Assembly: GCF_900129395.1 (NCBI RefSeq)
Contig: NZ_FQVP01000002.1
Location: 1-64,000 of the forward strand
Reading direction: 5' to 3'
DNA length: 64,000 nt
Source of the DNA: Pseudosulfitobacter pseudonitzschiae
GTDB lineage: Bacteria > Pseudomonadota > Alphaproteobacteria > Rhodobacterales > Rhodobacteraceae
The notes under the pieces are model-generated. The model worked only from the letters and a program-made list of their open reading frames with translations. It ran no database searches and was not told the DNA's origin. The position numbers were made by a program, and so were the translations under genes. Shown here piece after piece: positions 43,895-55,600 of the stretch. The number at the start of each line of letters is the position of its first letter. Position 1 is the stretch's first letter.

Positions 43895-46402
43895 ATGATG
43901 AGAGATTTATCCGAAGTCGAAGCGATTTCTACATTTCCGACCTCAATCGGCCAGAAACGCTGTTGGTTCATGGAGCAGATACACCCGGGCAACCGTGGCC
44001 TTAACCTGGCGGTCCGCTGGGAATTGCGTGGACCCGCGACCAGCGAGATGGTCCAAAGCGCGTTTGACCGGATTATCTCCCGTCACGAAATCCTGAGGAC
44101 GCGCTTTGTCGAGCTGGACGGCGAGCCGGTCCAGGAGGTCGTCGATCACGTCGACTTCAAGCTTGATCTTGTCGATGTGCGGACGCTGGATCAAAAATCA
44201 TGCGCGGACCGCATCAACGCCATTGCCATCGAACATGCCGAACAGCCTTTTGACCTGGGCACCGCCTGTTTGCTGCGGGTTGTGATGATACGCAAATCGA
44301 TGGACCGGGCCGAACTGTTGATCGCGGTGCACAACGCCGTGTTTGACGGCTATTCGATTGGCGTTCTGGGGCACGAACTTGGCCAGATCCTCGACGCGAC
44401 GATACGTGGGGTCGAACCCGAACTGCCGGAACTGTGCCTGCAATATGGTGATTATGCGCAATGGCTTCAGGATTATGAGAACAGCGGCGCATTGGTGGAA
44501 GAAGAGACTTATTGGACGGAAACATTGCGCGGCGCGCCCTACTTCGAATTGCCCGCCGACCGTCCGCGCACCGCGGGAGAGGTTAAGACCGCCGCCTGCA
44601 TCCGTGCCTTGCCCGCCGATTTCGAGGATCGTCTGGCCGTTGCTGCCAAATCGCTGGGCACGTCGGTTTTCGCGTTGGGGACAGCGGCGTTCAGCGCGGC
44701 ATTGGGGTTATATTCCGGCACCCGTGATCTCAGTTTTGCGGTGCAGGTCGCGGGGCGGATGGACGTTGACCTCGAACCGCTGATCGGCATCTTCACCAAC
44801 CCGCTCGTGCTGCGGTTCGACGTGGACGAAACCGCGACGCTGGGCCGTCATGCAGAAGCGACACGCGACATCGTCAATGGCGCACTGGCGCATCAAATGC
44901 TGCCGTTCGACAAGCTGGTTCAGGTGATCAACCCGGTGCGTGACCCACTTCGCATCCCGCTGGTGTCGATCATGTTCAATCTGCAAAAAGCCTTTTTGAA
45001 AGAGGGCAGCTATGGCGATATCGAGCTGGTGTCGGTGCCATCGCATTCGCCAGCCACTCTCTATGATCTGAGTGTCAACATCGTGGGCCGCAACGCGGGT
45101 TGGCGCCTGATGATCGACTATAATTCGAACCTGTTCGATGCTGCGTCGATCGAGGTGTTTTCGAACCTGCTGGTTGATGTCTTTGCGCGGATTACAGATG
45201 CCCCCGACACGCGTCTGTCCGACATTCCCACCCGTGGCGCGGCGGTTTTGCTGTCCAGCGATCACAGGGTGCTGGAACCGGAACCCGTCGCATCCGTCGC
45301 TACAAAAAGCGCGGTGGCTTTCGATGGATATGAAGACCTCCGTGCGCTTTGGGCAGAACTCCTTGTTCTGCCGCCGGATCAGATCACGGCCGACGGGAAT
45401 TTTTTTGATTTGGGGGGCCATTCCGTTCTTGCCTTGCGCATGCTTGCGCGTGTCGACCAGATTTTCGGAACACGACCCAGTCTCTACGCCTTTCTGAATA
45501 CACCCACGCTGCGCGGGCTTGGCGAATTGCTGCAACCTGAAAAAAAGGCAACGCAGTCAAAGCGGACAAAACCTTTGGCGCCTTCAGGAATCTGGGATCT
45601 GATTGAACTGCGCGCAGGTTCGGACCTCGCGCCTGTGCTTCTGACAGTGAACCAGCCCTTTATGTATCATGCCCTCGCGCGCGAAATGGGGGTCGACTGC
45701 ACGGTTGCCAACCTCGGTGTTCCGGACAAGGCCGCACTGTCCAAGCTGCGTGAGAGCGGGTTCGATCCGTCGATAGCAGCGGCCACGCAGATGGTTCTTG
45801 ACAGATATGGTGACAGGCCACTGTTGCTGTGCGGGCTTTGTGTCGACGGACGCGTGGCACTGCGGCTGGCGCAGACCCTGCAGGCAGGCGGATCACAAGT
45901 GGCGAGCGTTGCGATGATCGACACGTGGGCCCCCGGTGCGGTCAAGGCGTTCTCGGGCATGGCGTTGATGCGCGACAGGTGGCGTATCAGGTTGCGGCGT
46001 CTGCGCTATTATCTTGGTCTGCGGGCACGTGGTGACATCATGTGGCGCGACGTATTTTCGCAAAACAGCTTTGTTGCCGGGGTCCTGCGCAAGCTTGGTC
46101 TGCTTGCAAAGAGGGGCGAAATCGAAATGCTTGTGGATGCCACAGTGGACTGCCTCGTCTCGCAGACCCGCAGATATTCCTTCAAGCCCTACGATGGTGA
46201 GGTCGCGCTGTTTGTAACAAGCTCGCAAGGGTTGGTCCCGCGGGACGGTGTGTTGGGATGGTCTGGCAAGCTGCCGCGTGACGTAGCGGTATACCCGGTC
46301 AATGGCTGGCATGGCGATGCGCTGACCCGGTCCGGTTTTGATCGCGTGTTCGGCGTGCTGGAAGAAAAGGTAAAAAGGCTTTCTGCGCAGCGTAGCCGCT
46401 AA
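43895..46402 (+). CDS. NRPS protein C-PCP-thioesterase
   Basis: 835 residues from the ATG at 43895 (AAAGGACATTCC upstream); a frame open 26 codons earlier was not used. Condensation domain about 10-440 with C1 SIGQKRCWFMEQ, C2 RHEILRTRF, C4 YGDYAQW, C5 IGIFTNPLVLRFD and C6 HQMLPFDKLV. PCP about 480-545 with the pantetheine serine S510 in LGGHSVLAL. Thioesterase about 565-825. Two catalytic positions differ from the norm: the C3 motif is HNAVFDG (H146, N147) where HHxxxDG is expected, and the TE elbow is GLCVDG with C649 in place of Ser. Asp (AMIDTW) and His (NGWHGD) of the triad are present. There is no A domain, so its PCP must be loaded in trans. TAATG coupling to the next gene. Confidence 0.92.
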   Translation: MMRDLSEVEAISTFPTSIGQKRCWFMEQIHPGNRGLNLAVRWELRGPATSEMVQSAFDRIISRHEILRTRFVELDGEPVQEVVDHVDFKLDLVDVRTLDQKSCADRINAIAIEHAEQPFDLGTACLLRVVMIRKSMDRAELLIAVHNAVFDGYSIGVLGHELGQILDATIRGVEPELPELCLQYGDYAQWLQDYENSGALVEEETYWTETLRGAPYFELPADRPRTAGEVKTAACIRALPADFEDRLAVAAKSLGTSVFALGTAAFSAALGLYSGTRDLSFAVQVAGRMDVDLEPLIGIFTNPLVLRFDVDETATLGRHAEATRDIVNGALAHQMLPFDKLVQVINPVRDPLRIPLVSIMFNLQKAFLKEGSYGDIELVSVPSHSPATLYDLSVNIVGRNAGWRLMIDYNSNLFDAASIEVFSNLLVDVFARITDAPDTRLSDIPTRGAAVLLSSDHRVLEPEPVASVATKSAVAFDGYEDLRALWAELLVLPPDQITADGNFFDLGGHSVLALRMLARVDQIFGTRPSLYAFLNTPTLRGLGELLQPEKKATQSKRTKPLAPSGIWDLIELRAGSDLAPVLLTVNQPFMYHALAREMGVDCTVANLGVPDKAALSKLRESGFDPSIAAATQMVLDRYGDRPLLLCGLCVDGRVALRLAQTLQAGGSQVASVAMIDTWAPGAVKAFSGMALMRDRWRIRLRRLRYYLGLRARGDIMWRDVFSQNSFVAGVLRKLGLLAKRGEIEMLVDATVDCLVSQTRRYSFKPYDGEVALFVTSSQGLVPRDGVLGWSGKLPRDVAVYPVNGWHGDALTRSGFDRVFGVLEEKVKRLSAQRSR

Positions 46403-47961
46403 TGGACCGTGTTCCACACCGTCCGCTGCGTGTGCTGATTGTCAGGGCCGCGCGCGATCCGATTGCGGACTGGCAGGCAATGCTCTTGGACCGGTTGGCT
46501 GTTGATCCGCTTGTCACGCTTGTCGGTGTGGTGGCAGGGCAGGGAGCCCGTACCGCCCGGCCCGGCGGTGTGCTGCTTGGCGGTATCCTTTCAATCGAAC
46601 GCCGGCTCGTCGCAGGTCAGTTGCGCCGCTATGACACGTCAGGCGCACGCGCAATTTTCTCCGCATTGTCTCAATGCGGAGCGCCGCAAGACAGTGACAG
46701 CGCCGACCTGGCCATCGTGCTGGGCGCGCGCGATTTGTCGGATGTTCAGTTGCACCTTGCGCGTCATGGTTCATGGTCTGTGCGTTTTGCCGGTGCCGCA
46801 TCCGCAGTTTGGCCCGCCGCATCAGCAAAGCAGCGCGCCAGCCCCCGGATGCCGGTGGAAATCCTGTCCAGGACCATTCATGCGCCACGCCATGTTCTGG
46901 TGCGTTCGGCGTCTTATAATCTGAAACCCGGAGCGGTGTTGACGGGCGCATTTGTCGAGGAGAAATCGGTGCTGTTGATCATGCGGGCGCTGCATGATCT
47001 GGCCATTGGACAACTGGATGCGTTGCCTTCGGCTGACTTGATCCCTCCGCCCGTTCAGCCAAATGTCGCCGAGACGCTGGGTTACGCAGTGTCATTTGCC
47101 AAAGCCGCGGCGGTCAAGTTGCGCCACAGGATGCGGGCACGCCGTGGCAAGGGACAGTTGTTCTGGCGGCTGGCTGCAGGTGCGGGATGTGCCACCGATC
47201 TTGACCTGGCTGCGTCGGAAGTCCTGCCCGCGCACAGTCATACGATGGCGGACCCGTTCCTGTTTGAACATGATGGCACGACCTGGGTGTTCTACGAGGC
47301 AATGAACGCGGATGATGGCGCGGGCTGGATCGAGGCCGCACAGTTGACGGCACAGGGGTTGGGCAAACCTGTCACCGCGTTGACCTGCCCCTATCACCTG
47401 TCATTTCCTTTCGTGTTCCGCGATGGCGACGAGATATTCATGATGCCCGAAACCCAACAGTCGCGTCGACTTGAGGTCTGGCGCGCTACAGACTTCCCGA
47501 CCGGCTGGACCCTGCATGCAACGGCGTTCGAGGGTATGTATCTGGCCGATTCAATCCTGTGGCATGCAGAAGACGGGCAATGGTGGTTGCTGACCAACCT
47601 GTCTGATCATTTTGCCTTTCAGGACCATTCAAGCGAGCTTTATCTTTTCTCAATTGACGGACCGTCATTGGGTGGGCTGACACCGCATCCGCGCAATCCG
47701 GTGGCAATCGGGGCGGGACACGCACGCAACGCAGGCGCTTTGATCCCTCTGAACGGACGTCTTTTTCGCCCGTCCCAAAATAACAGCCATGGCGTTTACG
47801 GCTATGGGCTGAACCTGATGGAAATCACGCGTCTGGATGACAAAAGCTTTGAAGAGGTTTTGCTGCGTCAGTGGACCCCCGACGATCTGCCGGGCAGTCG
47901 GGGCATTCATCACCTCAGCGTCCTGAATGACAGATATGTCTTTGACTGGAGCGGATCATGA
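46402..47961 (+). CDS. GINT1-like beta-propeller protein of polysaccharide loci
   Basis: 519 residues. The C-terminal part (about 270-519) has the five-bladed propeller pattern of the glucosamine inositolphosphorylceramide transferase N-terminal domain: SHTMADPFLFEHDGTTWVFYEAM, YHLSFPFVFRDGDEIFMMPE, ADSILWHAEDGQWWLLTN, then NPVAIGAGHARNAGALI. The N-terminal 200 residues recall formyltransferase-like or nucleotide-binding folds (RVLIVRAARDP, DLAIVLGARDL) but are not clearly assigned. It starts within the stop of the C-PCP-TE gene and overlaps the glycosidase gene by 4 nt. Such proteins accompany bacterial glycan synthesis; the reaction is unknown. Confidence 0.75.
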   Translation: MDRVPHRPLRVLIVRAARDPIADWQAMLLDRLAVDPLVTLVGVVAGQGARTARPGGVLLGGILSIERRLVAGQLRRYDTSGARAIFSALSQCGAPQDSDSADLAIVLGARDLSDVQLHLARHGSWSVRFAGAASAVWPAASAKQRASPRMPVEILSRTIHAPRHVLVRSASYNLKPGAVLTGAFVEEKSVLLIMRALHDLAIGQLDALPSADLIPPPVQPNVAETLGYAVSFAKAAAVKLRHRMRARRGKGQLFWRLAAGAGCATDLDLAASEVLPAHSHTMADPFLFEHDGTTWVFYEAMNADDGAGWIEAAQLTAQGLGKPVTALTCPYHLSFPFVFRDGDEIFMMPETQQSRRLEVWRATDFPTGWTLHATAFEGMYLADSILWHAEDGQWWLLTNLSDHFAFQDHSSELYLFSIDGPSLGGLTPHPRNPVAIGAGHARNAGALIPLNGRLFRPSQNNSHGVYGYGLNLMEITRLDDKSFEEVLLRQWTPDDLPGSRGIHHLSVLNDRYVFDWSGS

Positions 47962-49592
47962 TACGCGGGTTGATACAGGGCATAGCGTTTGCCGCATTTC
48001 AAGCAGCCCCGGCCCTCGGCCAACAGGACAATGGTTTCGTACTGGGCGCGCAGACCCACTTTAAGCAAGGTTGGTCCGTTGATCTGCTGGACGAGGCCGA
48101 CAGCCTGGGCGCCATGGCGCTGCGCGACGAAATCGACTGGGCGCGGGTGGAGCGCGAAAAAGGCGTCTATGATTTTTCGGCAGCAGATATCTATATGCGC
48201 CCCATGCTGGATCGCGGCTTTCGACCGCTGCTGGTGATCAACGAAACGAACCCGCTTTATGATCTTGGCGAGACCCCGCACACCGACGAAGGCCGCGCGG
48301 GGTTTGCGGCGTTTATCTCTGCAATCCTGTCGCATTACGGCGTGGACAAGGTGCGGATCGAAATCGGCAACGAAGTGAACTCGAAGGACTTTTTTGGCGG
48401 GCCCGCCGCGGCAGACCCGCCGCGCTATTTTGCGGCCATCACACGCGCTGTTGATGCGCGCCTGCAGGTTGATCATCCTGCAGCTCGGTTCAGTTGCAGT
48501 GGTTTGAACGTGGTGGGCATTGGCTATTATCGCGCATTTTTCCGCTATGGTGGCCTGCTGTCGTGCGATGCAATTTCGGTGCATCCTTACCGCGACCACC
48601 CCGAAACGTTGCGCGCAGAGCTGGATCGTCTCAAGGCGCTGATGCGTGAGTTTGGCGGCGAGAAACCGATCGAGGTGACCGAATTCGGGCATTGGTTCGA
48701 TGATCCGCAGGCCGCACCCGACTATATGTTCAAAATGGTCAGTGCGATGGCGGCCGCTGATGTGACGTCAGCCTATTGGTACGCGCTGCGCGACGAGGAA
48801 TGGTGGCCCAACATGGGGTTGCTCACATTGTCGGGGCAGAACCGGAAACCGGCAGCAGCGGCATATGCATTCCTGCAGCAAAAGATACTTCCGCTGGGCC
48901 GTCCGGTGCGCCTGGGAAACAATCCGACGGTTCATATCTATCGCTTTGGCGCAGGACAGGTGCATGTGGTCTGGGGCAGCGGCGGCGCATTCTCTGTTGA
49001 TGGTGCGGTCAGCTTTTTCGACACGCAGGGGCGCGAGATTGATCCTGTCACCACGTTTTCGGACACTCCGGTCATCATCTGGGGCGAGGGGGTGACCTTT
49101 CGTGTCCCGCAACCTGTCCTGATCGCAGACAACATGTACGAATATGGCCAGCACCCGTGGAGCTATTATGCATTGCGCCCGGATGTTGGCCTTACGCCGC
49201 TTGAAATCGTGGACGGAAACTGGACCAGCACGCGCGGTGCACCAGATTTGTCACCGCTTCAGATCGGCGATGTCTGGGTCACAACAGCCCGGTTCGCGGG
49301 CGTTCCCTTTGCCGCGGTGGAAAGGTTCACGGCCTCTGCATCGGGCACCTACCGGATCGAAGCCAATTGGCAGGTTCCCGGCGAGGATGACGCGCCGCAG
49401 TTGCGCATACTGCACAATCGCACGCAGATCATGGCGGAAAAGCTGACGCGCAAGGGGTTGGCTATCACCGACATGACCGTGACACTTTCGGCCGGAGACA
49501 CGCTTGATTTCGAAGTTGGCCCGTCAGAGCCCGATGGCACAGGTGCGGTGCAGCGACGTATAAGGGTTATTGGTCCGTCAGCGTCAAACTGA
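47958..49592 (+). CDS. GH39-like/PslG-like glycoside hydrolase
   Basis: 544 residues with an N-terminal signal sequence (cleavage near ALG-QQD). A TIM-barrel glycosidase domain (about 25-330) shows the acid/base Glu in RIEIGNEVNSK and the nucleophile Glu in IEVTEFGHW. A C-terminal beta-sandwich region (about 380-544) could bind carbohydrate. The plan resembles PslG, a glycosidase of exopolysaccharide loci that trims or releases polymer in the periplasm. Translationally coupled to the GINT1-like gene (ATGA) and therefore to the C-PCP-TE gene. It converges on the megasynthase gene with 16 nt between the stops. Confidence 0.85.
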   Translation: MIRGLIQGIAFAAFQAAPALGQQDNGFVLGAQTHFKQGWSVDLLDEADSLGAMALRDEIDWARVEREKGVYDFSAADIYMRPMLDRGFRPLLVINETNPLYDLGETPHTDEGRAGFAAFISAILSHYGVDKVRIEIGNEVNSKDFFGGPAAADPPRYFAAITRAVDARLQVDHPAARFSCSGLNVVGIGYYRAFFRYGGLLSCDAISVHPYRDHPETLRAELDRLKALMREFGGEKPIEVTEFGHWFDDPQAAPDYMFKMVSAMAAADVTSAYWYALRDEEWWPNMGLLTLSGQNRKPAAAAYAFLQQKILPLGRPVRLGNNPTVHIYRFGAGQVHVVWGSGGAFSVDGAVSFFDTQGREIDPVTTFSDTPVIIWGEGVTFRVPQPVLIADNMYEYGQHPWSYYALRPDVGLTPLEIVDGNWTSTRGAPDLSPLQIGDVWVTTARFAGVPFAAVERFTASASGTYRIEANWQVPGEDDAPQLRILHNRTQIMAEKLTRKGLAITDMTVTLSAGDTLDFEVGPSEPDGTGAVQRRIRVIGPSASN

Positions 49593-49608
49593 GCGGACCG
49601 TTTTGACT

Positions 49609-52600
49609 TTAGGCACTGTTCGCGGCGGTTCTGCGATAGGCGCGCAGCGACGGTTTTTTCGGTCCTTCCGTACCTCCACGCGCACCGCGCTGATCGACGA
49701 ACTCGGCCAGTCGGGCAATCGACGGATACTCCAGCAGGTGACGCGCTTCGATGTTCACATTTGCGTCGATCAACCGTGCTGCGATGCGGAAGACCGTCAG
49801 GCTGTCTGCCCCCAATGCAAACAACGTTTGCGATGTGGATACGGTTTTCAGCCCCAGCACGTGTTCCCAAACCTGCGCGATCTTGCGCTCTGTCTCGGTG
49901 GTGGGCGCGGTATGAAGTGCGGTCACATCGGCGATTGTGTCGGGATCGGGCAGGGCGCGGCGGTCCAGCTTGCCGTTGGCTGTGGAGGGTAGTTTGCTCA
50001 GGAACGCCCAGGCGCTCGGCACCATATAGCCCGGAACCTTATCGGCCAATGCGCGCGCAAGGGTTTCGGCCTGTAATTCGGTCCCTGTTTTGCTTACAAT
50101 ATAGCCCACCAACTGATCCCCTCCGCGTGGCGAAGGTCGCAATGCCACTGCTGCGGCGGACACCTCTGGCAGGGCGCGCAGGTTGCTTTCGATCTCGCCC
50201 AACTCAATTCGGAAACCGCGCAATTTCACTTGTGCGTCGGCACGGCCCAGCACTTCAATCCGGCCATCCGCCAGGCGACGGGCCATGTCGCCGGTCTTAT
50301 ACAGCCTGCGTGGCTGCCCCAGCAGCGTCACGTCGCGAAAGGCGGCTTGCGTCAGATCGGGTTGTTGGAAATAGCCATGCGCCAACCCAATCCCGCCAAT
50401 GTTCAACTCGCCAACTGCACCCACCGGCAGCAGCATGTCGTTGCGGCCCAGAACATGCATTTCGGTGTTTGCGATGGGGCCGCCGATCGTGACAGGGTCG
50501 CCGGCGGCAAGGCGCACAGCGGCGGACCATATGGTCGTTTCGGTCGGGCCGTAGACGTTCCAAAGCGTCGCACCACCTGCTGTAAGCTTGTCCGCCAGAT
50601 CCTGCGCCAGAGGTTCGCCACCGGCCAGAAGGGTCAGGCCCTCAACCGGTTCAAACCCGGCTTCCAGCAACATGCTCCACAATGTCGGTGTTGCTTGCAT
50701 GTGGCTGATGTCACCCTGCTTGATCCGCGTGACCAGCCGGAAGCCGTCAAGAACATCATCATGCGAAGCAATCACTGTGCGCCCGCCGCAGATCAGCGGC
50801 ATAAACAATTCAAGAACAGAGATGTCGAACATGATGGTTGTCACGGCAAGCAGGCTGCTCTCGGGGTCAAAGTTCGTGTCCCGCGCCATGGATTCCAAAA
50901 GGTTGACGACGGCAGCATGGCCGATCTCTACCCCTTTTGGTGTGCCGGTCGAACCGGATGTAAACATGACATAAGCTGCAGTGTCGCCGTCCGTTTCGAC
51001 CGGTTCGGGCGTTCCCGCTGTGGGCATTGTTTCAAGTGAAAGCGTCGGCAGGTCCAAGTCCTTGGCGCAGTCGGGCGTCTCTGTGCCGTCATGCAAGATG
51101 GCGCTGACGTCGGCAGTCTTCAGGATCATCCGCAGCCGTTCGGCGGGTTGAGACTGGTCGATGGGCACATAAGCGGCCCCGGCTTTCATTACGCCCAGCA
51201 AGGCTGCGATGCATCGGGCTGAACGGGGCAATGCCACGGCCACCCGCTCGCCTTTTTTGACGCCCTGCGCTTGGAGCGCCGCCGCGATAGCATCGCTGTG
51301 GGCGGCGATGCTGGCATAGCTGTGCTGTCCTTCGCTGTCCTCAACTGCGACGCGGTCTGCATGTTGGGTGCAAGCTTGCGAGACGCGCGCATGCACCGTC
51401 TGCACGGCGGTGACTGGCACCTGCGTGGCATTCAGCGTCTCGGCCAGCCAGACCTGTTCGTCCCGCGAGGTGATCGGAAGCTGTGCCAGCGGGCGCGCGG
51501 TGTCGGCCGCAAGTTCGCCCAACACGGTTTCAAGATGGCCAACCCAGCGCATCACCGTGTCGGCGTCAAAGACGTCGGTGTTATAGTCGACATCGACCCG
51601 CAGCCCGTCCTTGCGTTCGACCACATTGAAAAACAGATCGAAATTGACCGCACGTTTGGCGTTGGGGGTCATGGTGACCGTTAGCGGACCCATCTCTAGG
51701 CCTTCGCTGAGGCGTTCCAGATTGAACTGGATTTCGGTCAGGGGCAGGCGGTTGAGCGATCTTGGAATGTCGAGATCACGCACCAGAGTGCCATAGGTGT
51801 AATCCTGATTGTCAAAAGCATCCATCACCGTCGTGCCGACCTGCGCCAAAAAGGCCGAAGTCTGCATGTCCGGTTCCTGCGCGACGCGGATCGGCAGGAA
51901 GTTAACGCAATGCCCGACCATCGCCTGATTTTCCAGCAAAGCCTGCCCGCCTGTCGGCACACCAAGAACGATGTCGTCGGAGCCGGTCAGTCTGGCAACG
52001 GTGATATGCAATGCGGCAAAGAGTGTTGAAAACAGTGTGCAGCCTTGCGCCGCACCGGCCTTGCGTGCTGCGCGCATCACCTCACCGGAAATAAGTGCCG
52101 TGCATGTGGCGCCTGCAAAGGATTTTATCTCGGGGCGTGCGCGGTCTGTGGGCAGCTCGGGCAGGTCCGGCACGTCCTTGAACCGGTCGCGCCAGAATGC
52201 GAGTGTTTCGGGCGCGGAAGTTGCGCTCGTCTTTTCCGTAGCGAATTTCGCAAACGAAGGTGCGTCCGGCAGATTGGCCGGCGTGCCGTTCACGGCTTGG
52301 GTGTAAAATGCAGCCAGATCCTGAGCGATGACGTTAAAGGACCAGCCGTCGCAAACGATGTGATGTGCGTTGAGGACCAGCAGATGTTTGTCAGCAGTCC
52401 GGCGCACCACAAAGGCGCGCAGCGGTGGCCCTGTGACAATGTCGATTTCGGTCGCGGCATCTTCGGCCAGCAGCGTCTCGACTGCGGCATCGTCTGCATC
52501 GCTCAGATCATGCAGTTTCAGCGGCAGCGTGTAGGGATCGAGAATGTCAAAGGTTTCGCCGCTGCGTGCAAACACCATGCGCAGCCCGTCATGGCGGGCA

Positions 52601-55600
52601 ATTACCTGATCCAGCGCCGTTTGCAGTGCATCCAGGTCCAGCGGTCCACTGAGTTCCAGCGAGCCACTTTCGTTAAAGCAGCATGACGCAGTTCGGCCCA
52701 GCTGTGCCGTCATCCAGATCTCGCGCTGGGCCTCGGTGAGAGGGATGCCTTTGGTTGGCGCCGCCCCCGCGGCCACGGGGGGCAAGGCCACCGGCACCGA
52801 TGTGCCGTTTCCAAGGATGCCGACCGCACGCAGTGTGTCGACCGCATTCTCGAACGCGGAGACCACGGTGTCGGCATCGTGCTGCGTGTGCGCCGTGGTG
52901 AAGATAAAGGCATAGCCGACCTGCACATGCACTCCGGCCAGGCGCATCAGCGGGTAAAGCAGCACAGCGTTCGGATCCAGATCGGTGACCTGCGGGACCA
53001 ACCAGCTTGAATAGCTTTCGACCACTCGGCCAAGGCCGCGTGCGGCCAGAATATCATTCAGCCGCCTTGCGGTCTCAGTGGTCAAATCCGCCGTCCGTTC
53101 CCACAGGTCGGGTCCATGCGCGTCGATGTGATCCATCGTGGCCTCCATCGCGGCAAGAACCAGCGGATGGCGTACGAAAGTGCCGGCAAAGAAGGTCGGC
53201 GATGCTTCGGGAACTGACGCATCACCGAATTGCCATTGTCCGCCATCCAGCGCGTCCATGAACCGCTTTGACCCTGCCAGCATGCCGATGGGCATGCCGC
53301 CACCCACGACCTTGCCATAGGTCGCCATGTCCGGGGCGATGTCCCAGACGCCCTGCATGCCGCGTGGTCCGACACGGAAGCCGGTCACAACCTCGTCCAT
53401 GACCATGGCAGCCCCGCCGTCGCGCGTGATGTCGCGCACCGACCTCACAAATTCACGCGGCCGCAGGTCGGGATGACGGCTTTGCACCGGCTCCACGATC
53501 ACGGCGGCAATGGTCGTGATGTTGGCGGTCAACCAGTCCAGGCTGGCCTGATCGTCATAGGGCAGGACCACCATCGACGACAGGCTGGACCGGGGGATGC
53601 CGGGGGCGAGGGGCAGGGCGGTAGGATCGTTCAGGCTTTTCTTGCCTTTCACCAGCACCTCGTCGAACTGGCCATGATAGTCATTGCCAAAGACCACGAT
53701 CCTGTCGCGCCCGGTCACGGTACGCGCGACGCGCATGGCGGCCATTACCGCTTCTGAACCGGTATTGCAGAACGCCGCGCGTTCGTGCCCCACAAAGCGC
53801 GCAAATCGTTCTGCGATCGGGCCTGCCATGTCGCTTTGCGGGCCGATTGCAAATCCACGCTCCATCTGGCGGGTGATCGCCTCGACCACGAAATCAGGCG
53901 TATGACCAAAAGCGGTCTGCCCGAACCCGCTTACCAGATCGATGTATTCATTGCCGTCGATGTCCCAGATCCGGGACCCCTTGGAGCGGTCGCAAACCAC
54001 GGGGAACACAAGTTCCTTCCATTCGGCGCGAAAACCTGCGGCGGTGCGTGGATCGGCCATCGTCGGTCGGTAGGTTTCGACGTATTCTTTTGTTTTCGGG
54101 CTTTTGGCGCTGTAACGCGCGGCCAGATCGCGGACAAAAGCCGATTGTTCAGCTGTCAGGTCACCGCCGCCCGCGTTGGTGGCGCGCCCGATGGAAAAGG
54201 TCGTGCTCGCCTTTGTGGCAACCGTCGCGGCTGGTTCTGGCTTTGGCAACGGGATGACCTCTGCCTGTGGCGCGGCGGGGGGCTGCGGCGCTACGGGCTG
54301 CGCTGGCGCTTGCTGCACAACGGCAGGTGCGCCCGATAGCGTCGCCAGTTGCTGCGAGAACAGCCCCTGCATCGCAGCGATCTGGGCCTGCATCACGGAT
54401 GTGGCGGCAGTGTCAGAGACTGCTCCAACCGGTGCGACAGCCGGGGGTGTCGTCGCGACGACCGGTGCAGGCGCAATTGCGGCCTGTTCCACCACCGTTG
54501 CGGGCGCTTCCACCACATCGGCAGGAAGTGTTTCATCCAGCAGCCCGGCAACGGCAGCGACCGTGGGGTATTTGGCAAGAAGCTCGCGGAAGGTCACCTC
54601 AAGCCCGTATTCCGCCCCCAGCTTTTGCGCGACCTGCCCAAGGAACAGCGAGTCAAATCCCAGATCAAGGAATGTCGCTTCTGCGTCATCAGGGGTAAGC
54701 TCTTCGCCCGAGACATCGCTGAGCAAGGCCAGCACTTCGGTTACCAACCGGGGTTTGCGATCAAACGGGTGTTGAATGGACGGCGCGGTCATAATCGGGG
54801 CTTCCTTTTGCGGAGCGGTCGTTTGAGGGGAAACCGGAGCGGCGGCTGGTGCATTTTCGGTGGACGCGAGGTCGACCCAGTGAAGCTTGCGCTGGAACGC
54901 ATATGTTGGCAGCTCAACCCGACGGTGCCCGCGTGGACCCAGCTTGGCCCAATCAACAGATCCGCCTGCGGCCCAAATGCGGCCGAACCCGTTCGCCATT
55001 GCGATGGTGTCGCTTTCAGGCCGGGTGTGATCGGGCAGCGATTGTACAATTGCAACGGCAGCATCACGCGGCAGGGTCTGGCCGCAGAACGATGACAGGG
55101 TGTTGCCGGCCCCGACTTCGAGCAGGATCGCAGGTTCATCTGCCGCGAGTACGGTGATGGCGTCGGCAAAATTGACCTGCGCGCGCGCCTGACGCGCCCA
55201 ATAAGCAGGATCGGTGCATTCGCCATCGGTGATCCACGTTCCGGTGACGCAGCTCACGTAAGGTATCCGGGGTGCCGCCAGCGGTATGTCTTTCAGCGCC
55301 TTGGCCAGCCTGTCGCTGACAGGGTCCATCATGGCCGAATGGAACGCATGCGAGGTGTGCAGCCGCGAACAGGCGATATCTGCCGCCTTCAGGCGCTGTT
55401 CCAGCCGGTCGACGGCGGCAGTCTCGCCCGCCACCACGTTCAGGCGCGGGGCGTTGTGCGCGGCGATATCAAGACCTGCTTCGAGGTGGTCCGCCAGTTC
55501 GTCCAGCGTGGCCCGCACCGACAGCATCGCGCCGCCGGGCTGGTCCTGCATGAGTTGCCCGCGCTGGCTGATGATGTTCAACCCGGTTTCAAAGCTGAAC

